A model generated the notes under the pieces. That model made no database searches. It was not told the DNA's origin and saw only the letters and a program-made list of their open reading frames with translations. From Chroococcidiopsis sp. TS-821 (GTDB lineage: Bacteria; Cyanobacteriota; Cyanobacteriia; Cyanobacteriales; Chroococcidiopsidaceae): a DNA stretch of 64,000 nt. The stretch is from positions 124,001 to 188,000 of the forward strand of contig NZ_MVDI01000003.1 in assembly GCF_002939305.1 (NCBI RefSeq), given 5' to 3'. The translations under genes were made by a program, and so were the position numbers. Below, piece after piece: positions 27,892-36,600 of this stretch (positions are counted from its first letter, which is position 1; the number at the start of each line of letters is the position of its first letter).

Positions 27892-28239
27892 CTAATTGCT
27901 CTGTACAATCTTTTCAGATAGCGTGAGAAGAAATGCTAAATTCTCGGTTGCTTTTAGCGCATGAGGTGCATGAGCACGCATGAAAATAAAAACACCTGGC
28001 TGTAAAGCGATTTCTTGCCCTTCAAAATTTAATATTCCTTTACCTTCAATCACATTGATTGTGGCGTTGTAAGTAGAAGTATGTTCAGCTATTTCTGTAT
28101 TTGCTGCCAGACAAAATAGCGTATACTGACAAGCGTTATCTTTCAATAATACTTTGCTGAGAACTCCAGCATTAGGATATTCAATTTGTTCTCGCAGTTG
28201 AATTTTGGCAGAAGTAGTAGTATCGATGGTAGAAGACAT
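27892..28239 (-). CDS. Small cupin-domain protein
   Basis: 115-aa single-domain cupin. Motif 1 is TEIAEHTSTYNATINVIEGK with GILNFEG after it, and motif 2 is LQPGVFIFMRAHAPHALKA. Two or three histidines are placed to bind a metal ion. Such small cupins are often quercetinase-like or sensory. No substrate can be assigned. It lies 39 bp downstream of the methyltransferase on the same strand and probably belongs to the same transcript. Confidence 0.82.
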   Translation of the reverse strand: MSSTIDTTTSAKIQLREQIEYPNAGVLSKVLLKDNACQYTLFCLAANTEIAEHTSTYNATINVIEGKGILNFEGQEIALQPGVFIFMRAHAPHALKATENLAFLLTLSEKIVQSN

Positions 28240-28278
28240 AGTTTCTACTTAAAGAATAGTTAGCAGATTATTTAGAAA

Positions 28279-29052
28279 CTACTGAGCAGTAGCACAGATG
28301 AGGATATAGCCTAATTCCTCATGGTATTTATTAAAAACGCGTCGCATTTCTAAAACTCGTTGACGGATTGGTTTGTGAGTTAGAATATTTCCTAAAATTC
28401 GCAGAGTATTAACAATACCTTCATCCTGAAACATCCTTCTGAAATTTAAGAGACTCATTGCTCCAGTTTGAACTCTTTCGACGTGTAAGCCTGCACTTTC
28501 ATACGTATTCATCCAGTTGGTTTCAGAAAGTGGTGTTGCATTGACGCGAATGACTTGTGCAAGTTCAGCGCGAATTTGTTCTTCGTTGTCGCGCGCTAAT
28601 AATTCATGCGAAAGAAACTTACCACCAGGTTTGAGGCGATCGCGAACTCCTTGCAAAATCTTAGCCTTCCCTGGTGGAGATTGCATTGTGAGTATTGCTT
28701 CAGCTAGAACATAATCAAACTGTCCTGGTATCGCGTCGAGATGGAAAATATCACCCTCGATGATTTCAATTTGATTTTCTAACTTTGCAGCACGAACATT
28801 GTCACGCGCTTGGCGGACACTTTCAGGTTTTTTCTCGACACCAATAACTTTGACACTATAGCGTTGCACAAGTGATATAGCACTATAGCCAAAACTCGCT
28901 GCGAGTTCTAAAACTGTTTCACCTGGTTGAAAATTTGCCCACTGTAGAAGTTGTTCTGTCGCTATTCTCCCACCTGGACGCAGATATTTTTTACCAGCGG
29001 CTGCGAGCACTTCGTGTCCTGGTGCGGTTTGCATGAGGGTAGTTTTGGTCAT
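28279..29052 (-). CDS. SAM-dependent methyltransferase, class I
   Basis: 257-aa Rossmann-type methyltransferase. The SAM motifs are VLELAASFGYSAISLVQRY (motif I, replacing the usual GxGxG), VIGVEKKPESVRQARDNVRA, IEIIEGDIFHLDAIPGQFDY and LKPGGKFLSHELLAR. The ATG at 29052 (MTKTTLMQTAPGHEVLAAAG) has GAGGG upstream. An earlier in-frame start at 29085 is less likely. The substrate is unknown. It is clustered with a cupin and the globin remnant. Confidence 0.85.
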   Translation of the reverse strand: MTKTTLMQTAPGHEVLAAAGKKYLRPGGRIATEQLLQWANFQPGETVLELAASFGYSAISLVQRYSVKVIGVEKKPESVRQARDNVRAAKLENQIEIIEGDIFHLDAIPGQFDYVLAEAILTMQSPPGKAKILQGVRDRLKPGGKFLSHELLARDNEEQIRAELAQVIRVNATPLSETNWMNTYESAGLHVERVQTGAMSLLNFRRMFQDEGIVNTLRILGNILTHKPIRQRVLEMRRVFNKYHEELGYILICATAQ

Positions 29053-29132
29053 TTTGATTGACCCTCTTATCTCTACTATCCTCACTTTGCCAAGAATTTA
29101 TCGTTTCGTCTTTGAGCTAGCTCATACTGTTA

Positions 29133-29190
29133 AGTGGTAATTGGCGGAAAGTAATTTTCAGTAACCCATTACCTGTTACCCATTACCGTT
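29133..29190. repeat. GGTAAC repeat overlapping the 3' end of the WYL gene
   Basis: Contains CCCATTACCTGTTACCCATT and GTGGTAATTGG. The last codons of the adjacent WYL gene (Gly-Asn-Gly-stop) are read out of this repeat. Confidence 0.55.
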
Positions 29191-30054
29191 AGTGCTGATT
29201 CCAATATCATACAACTGGCACAAAGTACGTAGCTTTGAGGCGAGGCGATCGCGCATTGCTGCTGGCGAAACAATTACGCAGTCAGGTGCATACTGCATAA
29301 CTTCGCGCAAAAACCAAAAGCTAGAAGTTACTTTTCGGACGACTCGCCGTGTTCGCTGGTTATCTGCTAACCACTCAATAGTCGTATCTTCGGGTTTGGC
29401 TTGATACGCAAATGCTAAGCCTTCTAATAAGTGTATTTCAACTTCAATATAATCCAAGTGCGATCGCCACTCGCCTGCAACAGGAATCACTGCTGCATCT
29501 GTAATCCGATCTAAACGCAGACTCCAATTATGAACAAGTTCGGGTATATCTGAGTTGCCTTCAGTTTCTTCACACCAGCAATCGAGGTATTGGCGTTTTT
29601 CGTGCAATGTAATTTTGCCACAGCGCACAGTGAAGTTCCAGATTCGTCTTGCAGCATCTTGATAGGAAAGCTGAAATGGCTGATGACGTAATAGGTAACG
29701 GTCAATTTCTAATCGCCACGCTGGAGGTGGATTCTCTAAAAAGCGCTCGATGTCTTGGCGTAAAGGTAAGGACACTTCGCTGCGTTCTAATAGTAAGTTG
29801 GCAATAACTTGTGCTTGTTCTACTTGTCCAGTATCGATTAAAGCTTGAACAGACCTTACTAATGCGCGAATGCGTTCGGAAGACCAATCGCGGTTGGGAG
29901 CAATGAGTAATTGACGACGGGCGATCGCTTCTACTAGTTTCGAGATATTTGGGCGATCGCCCCACATCATCCCAAGTTCGCGGGCTAAGTTTTCTAGCTG
30001 CGCTTTATCCCGTTCTGAAATTGACAGCGTGATCGACTGACCTTTACGGCTCAT
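29176..30054 (-). CDS. WYL-domain transcriptional regulator of the CRISPR locus
   Basis: 292 aa from ATG 30054 (MSRKGQSITLSISERDKAQL). An upstream in-frame start is less likely. N-terminus: a ribbon-helix-helix-like or helical DNA-binding part (LENLARELGMMWGDRPNISK). C-terminus: a WYL domain, with the signature degenerate as KRQYLDCWCEE at ~180, then LRLDRITDAAVIPV and the WCX region VVRKVTSSFWFLREVMQYAP. WYL proteins bind nucleic acid ligands. A WYL protein of the Synechocystis I-D locus (sll7009) represses crRNA accumulation there. It is divergent from cas3' with only 97 bp between, so it probably controls this system. Confidence 0.85.
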   Translation of the reverse strand: MSRKGQSITLSISERDKAQLENLARELGMMWGDRPNISKLVEAIARRQLLIAPNRDWSSERIRALVRSVQALIDTGQVEQAQVIANLLLERSEVSLPLRQDIERFLENPPPAWRLEIDRYLLRHQPFQLSYQDAARRIWNFTVRCGKITLHEKRQYLDCWCEETEGNSDIPELVHNWSLRLDRITDAAVIPVAGEWRSHLDYIEVEIHLLEGLAFAYQAKPEDTTIEWLADNQRTRRVVRKVTSSFWFLREVMQYAPDCVIVSPAAMRDRLASKLRTLCQLYDIGISTNGNG

Positions 30055-30151
30055 ATTTATACGGACACTTTTATACAAGAAGTTCTTGTCAATCTCTATT
30101 TTGAGTGCCAAGATAGGAAGCAACAAGAATTCACGGACAATTTTCAAGCAT
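30055..30151. promoter_or_regulatory. Divergent WYL/cas3' promoter with palindrome
   Basis: The perfect 15-nt palindrome ACAAGAAGTTCTTGT lies at 30075-30089, and the half-site ACAAGAA is repeated at 30123-30129. CGGACA also occurs twice (30062-30067 and 30134-30139). These are candidate operators for the WYL protein. A -35-like TTGTCA begins at 30086 and overlaps the palindrome. The -10 is unclear. Confidence 0.5.
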
Positions 30152-32332
30152 ATGTCCGATTATTGCATCACCCTCAAGCCTGTTTACTCCTGTCCTGCTT
30201 TAGAAGTACCAAAGGATGTGAAGCTACCAAAAGGTTGGTCACTTTCCTGGCATCAAGCTGCAACGTTAGAGGCAATCCGAGATTCAAATATTGACGTTAT
30301 CTTCAACACGGCAATGACAAACGACGGCAAAAGTTTGCCAGCTTATTTAGAAACACTACTGACTGATTTTTGTGCAGTTGGGCTGTATCCGACTAATGAA
30401 CTTGCCCGCGATCAAGAAAATCAAATAAAAGGATACATTGATAAATTCCAGCCAGACAACAAACCCCGTGTAGTTCGACTCAGCGGGCAAGAATTAGAAA
30501 TATATGCTGAAAATGAAGGGTTAAAGAAAGCAGCGGCAATTGGTACGCGCACAGGTCAAGCTGAAATCTTGCTCACTAACCCTGATATTTTTCATTACTT
30601 ACATCGAGGTGCATATTTAACTCATGGTGACAGCCCTGATAAGTTATGGAACCGAATTGACAAGAATTTTGACTTATTTATTTTTGATGAATTTCATGTT
30701 TTCCAAGCGCCACAAATCGCTAGTGCGATTAATACAATGCTGTTAATCAACAATACCAATCGCCACAAAAAATTTCTTTTTCTATCAGCAACTCCAAATC
30801 AACAATTGCTAGAACGGTTGAAGCTAGCTGGCTTTCGGTGTAAGGAAATTAACCCAGTAGATCAAAGTAAATATCGGTTTCCTGACTCAGCAGATGAATG
30901 TTCTCAACTGAAAACACAAGGATGGCGACAGGTATCGCGGGAAATTACCTTGAATTTCATTTCTTTGGAACCAACTGCTAAGGCATCTGAAACTTGGTTA
31001 AAAGACAACAGCGATCGCATCCTTACTCAGTTTCAAAAACATCCTGGCAGCAGAGGCGCAATCATTCTGAACTCAATTGCAGCAGTAAAGCGCCTGACAC
31101 CATTTTTTCGAGAAATATGGAAACCTTATGGCTTAGTGGTTGGCGAGAACACAGGCTTATCTGGAAAAGAGGAAAAAGAGCGATCGCTACAAGCAGACTT
31201 AATTCTTGGTACTAGCACAATTGATGTTGGTGTTGACTTCAAAATCAATTTCCTCATCTTTGAATCAGCAGATGCAGGTAGCTTCATCCAGCGTTTAGGA
31301 AGATTAGGACGGCATGATGGATATGAACAAAATGGACAAAAGACTGCTTTTGAAACATTCACAGCTTACGCACTTGTACCCAACTTTTTAGTAGAAAAGC
31401 TGTTTCTAGGCAACCCTCCAACTCTAGAACCAACTGGCATTTATGACCGTTGTTTCTTCCACAACCAAATTCGGGAGAATTACCGCAGAATCAACGATTT
31501 TGCAGGATATTACTCGCGCTGGGGTGCAGTACAATCAATGCGCCTTTGCTGGGAGTTAGGAAACAAGACAATCAAGCAGCAGTATGAAGGTAGCCAAAAG
31601 GCATTTCAGGCAGCTTGCGAACGAGTATTTAATACTAACCTGAAACAAGTGTTTGGTCGTACTCAAGCATGGGCAAGAGAGTGGCAGCAACTTTCAGGTA
31701 AAAATAAGGGAAATCCGATTGTAGAAGATGCTTCTAGTTTTCGCGGTTCGAGTCCGCTTCAGTGTGGCATTTATGACTTAACAGAATCAAATGAGGCAGA
31801 TCGATTTAAAACCTATGATTTACCAGGAATTTTGAGCAATTTGGAAATTGAGGTGATGACCAAAGAAGAGTTTATGCGATCGCTTCTCCAAACATCTCAA
31901 CGCCTCGAAGAACCAATTGCCAAAGGTCAATTCAAGCACTGTCTTGCCTTTATGAAATTACGGGCTTATCGGGAAGAAAGGTTGAACTGGCGATTTACTT
32001 ATTCAGGCAAGCTGGAACACGTTGCAGATGCTTGGAAAGTTCAGGTTTTGACTGGTATTGAGGTTTGGCAACCTGGGAGTTATTGGATTGGGGAAATTAA
32101 TCAGCAACTGAAAAAGCAAGCGTTAGTTTGCTACGTAATTCCTCGTCCTGTAGCGGAGGTGCGATCGCGTTTACGCCTCCCCATGCACTTTGCGATTTAT
32201 CCAATCAGCGATCAGTATAGTTTTCACGATCCAACTGCACCTTATTCTATTGCCTTCAGCCAGTCAGCTTTACTGCTAGATACCCTTGCCTATTCATTCA
32301 AAAGTCAAGGAGATGAGATATGGATTGCTTAG
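30152..32332 (+). CDS. cas3: Type I-D CRISPR helicase Cas3'
   Basis: Superfamily 2 helicase without an HD nuclease domain, as expected in subtype I-D, where the HD is on Cas10d. It unwinds DNA after Cascade binding. Of 726 aa from ATG 30152 (MSDYCITLKPVYSCP); the frame is open from 30086. Walker A variant TAMTNDGKSLPAYL, DEAD-box-like LFIFDEFHVFQAP, SAT motif LFLSATPNQQL, motif V STIDVGVDF and motif VI FIQRLGRLGRHDG are all present. The C-terminal ~300 residues are the accessory region. Downstream lies the mini-array. Confidence 0.93.
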   Translation: MSDYCITLKPVYSCPALEVPKDVKLPKGWSLSWHQAATLEAIRDSNIDVIFNTAMTNDGKSLPAYLETLLTDFCAVGLYPTNELARDQENQIKGYIDKFQPDNKPRVVRLSGQELEIYAENEGLKKAAAIGTRTGQAEILLTNPDIFHYLHRGAYLTHGDSPDKLWNRIDKNFDLFIFDEFHVFQAPQIASAINTMLLINNTNRHKKFLFLSATPNQQLLERLKLAGFRCKEINPVDQSKYRFPDSADECSQLKTQGWRQVSREITLNFISLEPTAKASETWLKDNSDRILTQFQKHPGSRGAIILNSIAAVKRLTPFFREIWKPYGLVVGENTGLSGKEEKERSLQADLILGTSTIDVGVDFKINFLIFESADAGSFIQRLGRLGRHDGYEQNGQKTAFETFTAYALVPNFLVEKLFLGNPPTLEPTGIYDRCFFHNQIRENYRRINDFAGYYSRWGAVQSMRLCWELGNKTIKQQYEGSQKAFQAACERVFNTNLKQVFGRTQAWAREWQQLSGKNKGNPIVEDASSFRGSSPLQCGIYDLTESNEADRFKTYDLPGILSNLEIEVMTKEEFMRSLLQTSQRLEEPIAKGQFKHCLAFMKLRAYREERLNWRFTYSGKLEHVADAWKVQVLTGIEVWQPGSYWIGEINQQLKKQALVCYVIPRPVAEVRSRLRLPMHFAIYPISDQYSFHDPTAPYSIAFSQSALLLDTLAYSFKSQGDEIWIA

Positions 32333-32333
32333 T

Positions 32334-32441
32334 ATTTCAATCCCTGATAGGGATTTATATTGGGTTGAGCAGGGAAGCTTACTGCCGTAAGCACAGACTT
32401 ATTCGTTTCAATCCCTGAAAGGGATTTTGTACCCCTGCAAC
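32334..32441 (-). CRISPR. Two-repeat mini-array, opposite in orientation to the main array
   Basis: Two degenerate copies of the locus repeat, read on the minus strand: 32441-32405 (ends CCCTTTCAGGGATTGAAAC, one change in the hairpin loop region plus one inserted A) and 32370-32334 (ends CCCTATCAGGGATTGAAAT). They flank a 34-nt pseudo-spacer at 32404-32371 that starts GAATAAGTCTGTGCTTACGG. The 71-nt period equals that of the main array. The stem, and in the first copy the 8-nt ATTGAAAC handle, are kept, so Cas6 could process it. The 5' ends of both repeats are eroded. It is either a relic or a crRNA-like regulatory RNA. Confidence 0.85.
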
Positions 32442-32475
32442 CTGTGAATCGGAAGATTCTGAGCCAAGAATGCCA

Positions 32476-32566
32476 TAAGAAGGTTGAATAAGTCAATATT
32501 TAAGAAGGTTGAATAACTCTGAGCTTAATGATAATACTTGACACGAGCTATCGCATTTAGTAGCGT
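32476..32566 (+). promoter_or_regulatory. Putative cas operon promoter with two sites matching the mini-array pseudo-spacer
   Basis: TTGACA at 32538-32543 and TAGCGT at 32561-32566 (17-nt gap) form a plausible promoter for the winged-helix, toxin-antitoxin and csc genes. Upstream, a 16-nt direct repeat (TAAGAAGGTTGAATAA at 32476 and 32501) provides two GTT PAMs. Each is followed by GAATAA: site 1 from 32486 (GAATAAGTC) and site 2 from 32511 (GAATAACTCTGAGCTTA). A 34-nt R-loop at site 2 would cover the -35 box. On the minus strand, TTGACT overlaps site 1. Confidence 0.6.
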
Positions 32567-32670
32567 TAGATTAAACAAATCGCTAGAGCTTATAAATAAC
32601 AAGCATTTGGGCTGATGGAATGCCTTTGTCTGGAACACTTTCTTAAAGGAAAAGGAGGTAAGAAATAACT

Positions 32671-32898
32671 ATGCTTGTCAAATTGACCAATCTTGAGCGG
32701 TTGATTGCAGTTCTAAAAGACGGTCAGTGGCATTCGAGTGATGAACTAGCTAAAAATGTTAGCTGGCGCTTCGGACACACAGTGTTTGAAGCTCGTAAGA
32801 AAGGTTACTCAATAGAGAAGCGGAAAGTTGCGCATAACCGATTTGAGTATCGGATGCTGTCAGCTGCATCTTATAGCTCTTACAGAATCTCTAGATAA
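32671..32898 (+). CDS. Small winged-helix-like protein in the cas operon
   Basis: 75 aa, preceded by a strong AAGGAGGT 11 nt before the ATG. Residues 5-65 read as a winged helix: NLERLIAVLKDGQWHSSDEL, then AKNVSWRFGHTVFEARKKGY as recognition helix and SIEKRKVAHNRFEYRM as the wing. Probably a DNA-binding regulator. Its position just after the promoter and before the toxin-antitoxin pair suggests it may regulate this operon. I know of no experimental homologue. Confidence 0.75.
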   Translation: MLVKLTNLERLIAVLKDGQWHSSDELAKNVSWRFGHTVFEARKKGYSIEKRKVAHNRFEYRMLSAASYSSYRISR

Positions 32899-32961
32899 AC
32901 ACAACAGAGAAAAGTTCGTTTGAAAGCCCCTACTCAAACTTCAATATCTTCGAGGTAAACA

Positions 32962-33207
32962 ATGAACGAACAAAAACTTTTGGAAAGAATTACAGTCAAC
33001 CCCAAGATTTTTGGTGGTAAACCAATTATTCGCGGTCGTCGTATCGCAGTTGAGCATATTTTAGGAATGCTAGCAGCAGGGGATACTGTTGAGACTTTGC
33101 TGGAGGGTTATCCCTGGTTAGAACGAGAAGATGTGCAAGCCTGTTTGGTTTACGCGCGTCGGCTAGTTGGTCACGAGCGAATTGAACCCTTACTTGTGGA
33201 GTCTTGA
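32962..33207 (+). CDS. DUF433-family antitoxin
   Basis: 81 aa with the DUF433 signature: RITVNPKIFGGKPIIRGRRI, AVEHILGMLAAGDTVETLLE, YPWLEREDVQACLVYARRLV. DUF433 proteins have a helix-turn-helix fold and are paired with PIN-like toxins. The stop overlaps the start of the toxin gene, as usual for such operons. The module sits inside the cas operon between cas3' and cas10d. Confidence 0.88.
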   Translation: MNEQKLLERITVNPKIFGGKPIIRGRRIAVEHILGMLAAGDTVETLLEGYPWLEREDVQACLVYARRLVGHERIEPLLVES

Positions 33208-33566
33208 GGGTGAAGCTACTTCTGGACACTTGTGTGTGGGGTGGGGTACGAACAGATTTAGTAGCTGCTGGGCATGACGTGATTTGGACTGGAGATTGGT
33301 CTGAAGATCCAGGTGACGAGGAGATTTTGGCAATTGCCTACAATGAACGTCGGATTTTAGTAACCCTTGATAAGGACTTCGGCGAGTTAGCAATTGTGCG
33401 AGGAATTCCCCACAGTGGCATTTTGCGCTTGGTTAATTTCAGTAGCAAACAGCAATCGATGGTTTGTCTGCGGGTACTTACGCTTTACGGCAATGAACTA
33501 GCCTCTGGTGCGATTGTAACTGCCGAGTTAGGTAGGGTGAGGATTCGACCACCAAATGACCCATAA
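33204..33566 (+). CDS. DUF5615 PIN-like toxin (VapC-like nuclease)
   Basis: PIN-like RNase family, 120 aa. Conserved acidic positions appear in KLLLDTCVWGGVRTDLVAAG, DWSEDPGDEEILAIAYNERR and ILVTLDKDFGELAI. The start is TTG 33204, overlapping the antitoxin stop by 4 nt. GTG 33210 is an alternative. A toxic RNase is predicted, neutralised by the DUF433 protein. Because it is within the cas operon, loss of cas expression would also lower the short-lived antitoxin, which could make the locus addictive. Confidence 0.87.
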   Translation: MRVKLLLDTCVWGGVRTDLVAAGHDVIWTGDWSEDPGDEEILAIAYNERRILVTLDKDFGELAIVRGIPHSGILRLVNFSSKQQSMVCLRVLTLYGNELASGAIVTAELGRVRIRPPNDP

Positions 33567-33619
33567 CAACAGCAAACTATATTTGCCTCAATCCTTTATA
33601 TCCATATTAAAGGCAGAAA

Positions 33620-36600
33620 ATGGCTAAAAAACTTAAAGATACTGATCCTGACGAACAATACAAACAACTATCTCTGTTTGAGAGTGAGAATGATTTGACT
33701 TCTGAGCAATTTGATAACTCTGATGATGACGACTGGTTGCAAGATGATTCAGGTTTTGACTTTGAACCGAGCGATCGCACCGTTGAACCCCAATCCCACG
33801 AGTTACTAACCCTTAAGTTACTGCGAGAAGCAATTCAAACGCAGAATCCTAACGATCGGGTAATGAGTGACTTTGCCGAGTATGTATTACCAAATCTGCT
33901 GCGGGTAGCAATTGGTGTTACAGCCAAAGGTGGTAAGTTTTTTGATGAACTCGACCAGCAGCGCGGAAGAGAAAATGGCAGGCGCAATCATGCAGCCGAT
34001 CAATCACTCAATACTCACTTACTTAATGGACTTTTTCCAGCAAACTTAATTGAGCAACGGTTGGAAAAACTTGATACTACCGTGCGGCGAGTAGTACAAG
34101 AACGAGAACGCCGCATCGTCATTGCTGGGTTCATCTTACATGATTTTGAGAAATTCCCAGATGTTCCTAATGAATGCCGCAAGTTACCACTAGAACAGCA
34201 TCGTCAAATCATTAATGAAACAGTTCGTCAACTGGGTTTGAATCACTTTATTAATCCTGACGATCCAGAAGCTTATCGAGAGTACCTAGATGATTTACTT
34301 TGTGTGGCTTACAACGCGCAACGGCGATGGGATACCAACTGGAACTTCTCTAAGTTTGGGCTAAATCCAGTATTGCGCGATCGCCCTCTTGGCTGTCTTT
34401 CCGATTTATCATGTTTAGCCGATTTGCTAGCTTCTATCATCAAACATCCCCAGGATGCGGAAAATACAAGGCTAAAAGAGTTAATTCATAGTTTGAGTAA
34501 TGGACAACTGAAATTTACTTACCACAGCATTGCTGAGAACCGAGGCGTACTTACCAATGTATTGAATAACGCCTTGATGGAAGCTCACATTAGCCTTAAT
34601 ACTCAAGATTGCACCTACTATGAACCGTTACTTTATCTGCCAACTGGTGTCATATACTTAGCACGACGGGATGCACCCTGTGTACGAATTGCAGATTTGC
34701 CAGAACGGGTTGTGAAAAAGATTAAAGAACTCTGCGCTAGTCAATTGCGGCTGCGACAAACTGGCTTCGGCAGAGATGGCAAGGGAATAAAGTATGCAGA
34801 CTATTACAATCTGTTCTTTGATGCGACAAGTTTGATGCAAGTTGCTCTGAGTGCTACATTGAGGATTTTAAATACTAACAAAAGCTCTGTTGCTAATAGC
34901 CGCAGTAAAAATTTAGTCAAATTTCAGCAACAAAATATTTTATCAGTTGGCTACGACTTCAATTTTAAAGACGATATTCGGATCGATCAGATTGCTGAAT
35001 TTGGTGATTTAATTAGTCGCAAAATTTGGGGAGAACAAGTTAATCGAATCGAAAATGAACGCAAGAAAAATAAAAAACTTCCAGAATTACCTTATTTAGA
35101 TATTGTTGAAGAAATTGCTAAATTCTGGAACCTTTACGAGTACCTACCTGCAATTCGGGAAATTCAACGAATTAATGAAAGCCTGAAAGAACATAAACTC
35201 AAGGGGAACACAGGCGGTGTTCCCTACGAATGGTATTACTTAGCAGCAAAGTATCTAGAACATCATCCTGGAGTTGAGGATGTTCGTAAAATTTGTGAGG
35301 AAGCGATCGCGCACGTTTCCCAACTTATCCAACCTATCATTACCAAGTATCAACTACCTGACGGTTGGGATGATTTACGGCTTTGGGTGACACGGGTTGT
35401 CATGCTACCTGGAACAGCAACTCCTACAGCATCTACTGAAGTATTTCTACAGGAGTTATCGAGTTATCAGTTAGCCAAAAAATCAGGAAGAGGACGACAG
35501 TTAATCTGCTCTATTTCGCATTCTCCTTACACGGTAACTGAGCAGATGGAGTCAGCAGTTTTATTCACGCCTCAAGTTTATACAAATAAACAAATGTTAG
35601 GAGGTTCTAACGCCAAGCGCAATATTTCTAGTATTGCTGGTATTGAAATGATGCTACGGCAAATTTTGATGAATCAAACTCAGGCTGTAGGTAAGAAGTT
35701 TGAAGATGGTAAGTATCGTTATCTCTATTTTTATCCAACTTATTACTTTACGCCAGAAACTAACAAGTTTCTCCAAAAAGCGTACAGCAGCATTGCTCAA
35801 ACCCGCTTTGATACCAGCATCCGCAATCACTTTATCAGTAAGGATTTGCAAGCAAACTTAGGGCGCGATCGCTACCAAAGTGTCGATGCTTTCTTAATGA
35901 ATGAAAACATTGAACCAGGGAAAGACCGTACTTTCAAACTTTCCTATCCAGAAGACCAACCATTGACATTTTACTTCATGGCACTGCCTCCAGAAAAACC
36001 ACCAGGAAAAGACCCAGAAAAAAAAATTACTAATACAGCGTCTTGGATAATGCCTAGCTGGTTAGCCTTTGCTTTTCCAATGATTCTAGATGTCAAAACA
36101 GTTGTTTCTGAGTCACCCATTCCACCCTTTAATGATGGTGCTGAGTTTGAAGAAAGCGTATTTCTTGATAGTGCGCCGCAAGCCTTTAGGGTGCTGACAA
36201 AACGCGATCGCTTTCGTCTTGACTACATTCTCGAAGGTTGGCAGGAAAATGGTAAGTCTTATTCTGCTCCGCTTAATGTTTTAACTGCTGCTTATGCTAT
36301 TCATCTTGATGTCAATGCGAGACAAAGTGAATCTGGTTATGATTCTAATTGGAGTAAATTCGCAGAGTTAGCAAAGGATTTTGAAACTAGCCCACTTTAT
36401 GTCTTTAACTACCTAAATCGTTGGGTGAGAAATCAAGACAGTGAGACAGCACGAATTGAGAAAATCAAGCTTTATGCTTATCACTTTTATCCTTGCTTTG
36501 ACCCTTATGCTAAATATAATCCTAGTCTGGAGGAATTAAGTGTGCTCGATGAACAAAAATCTAGTCTAAATCATCCTAAAAAACTAACAGAATTGTATCG

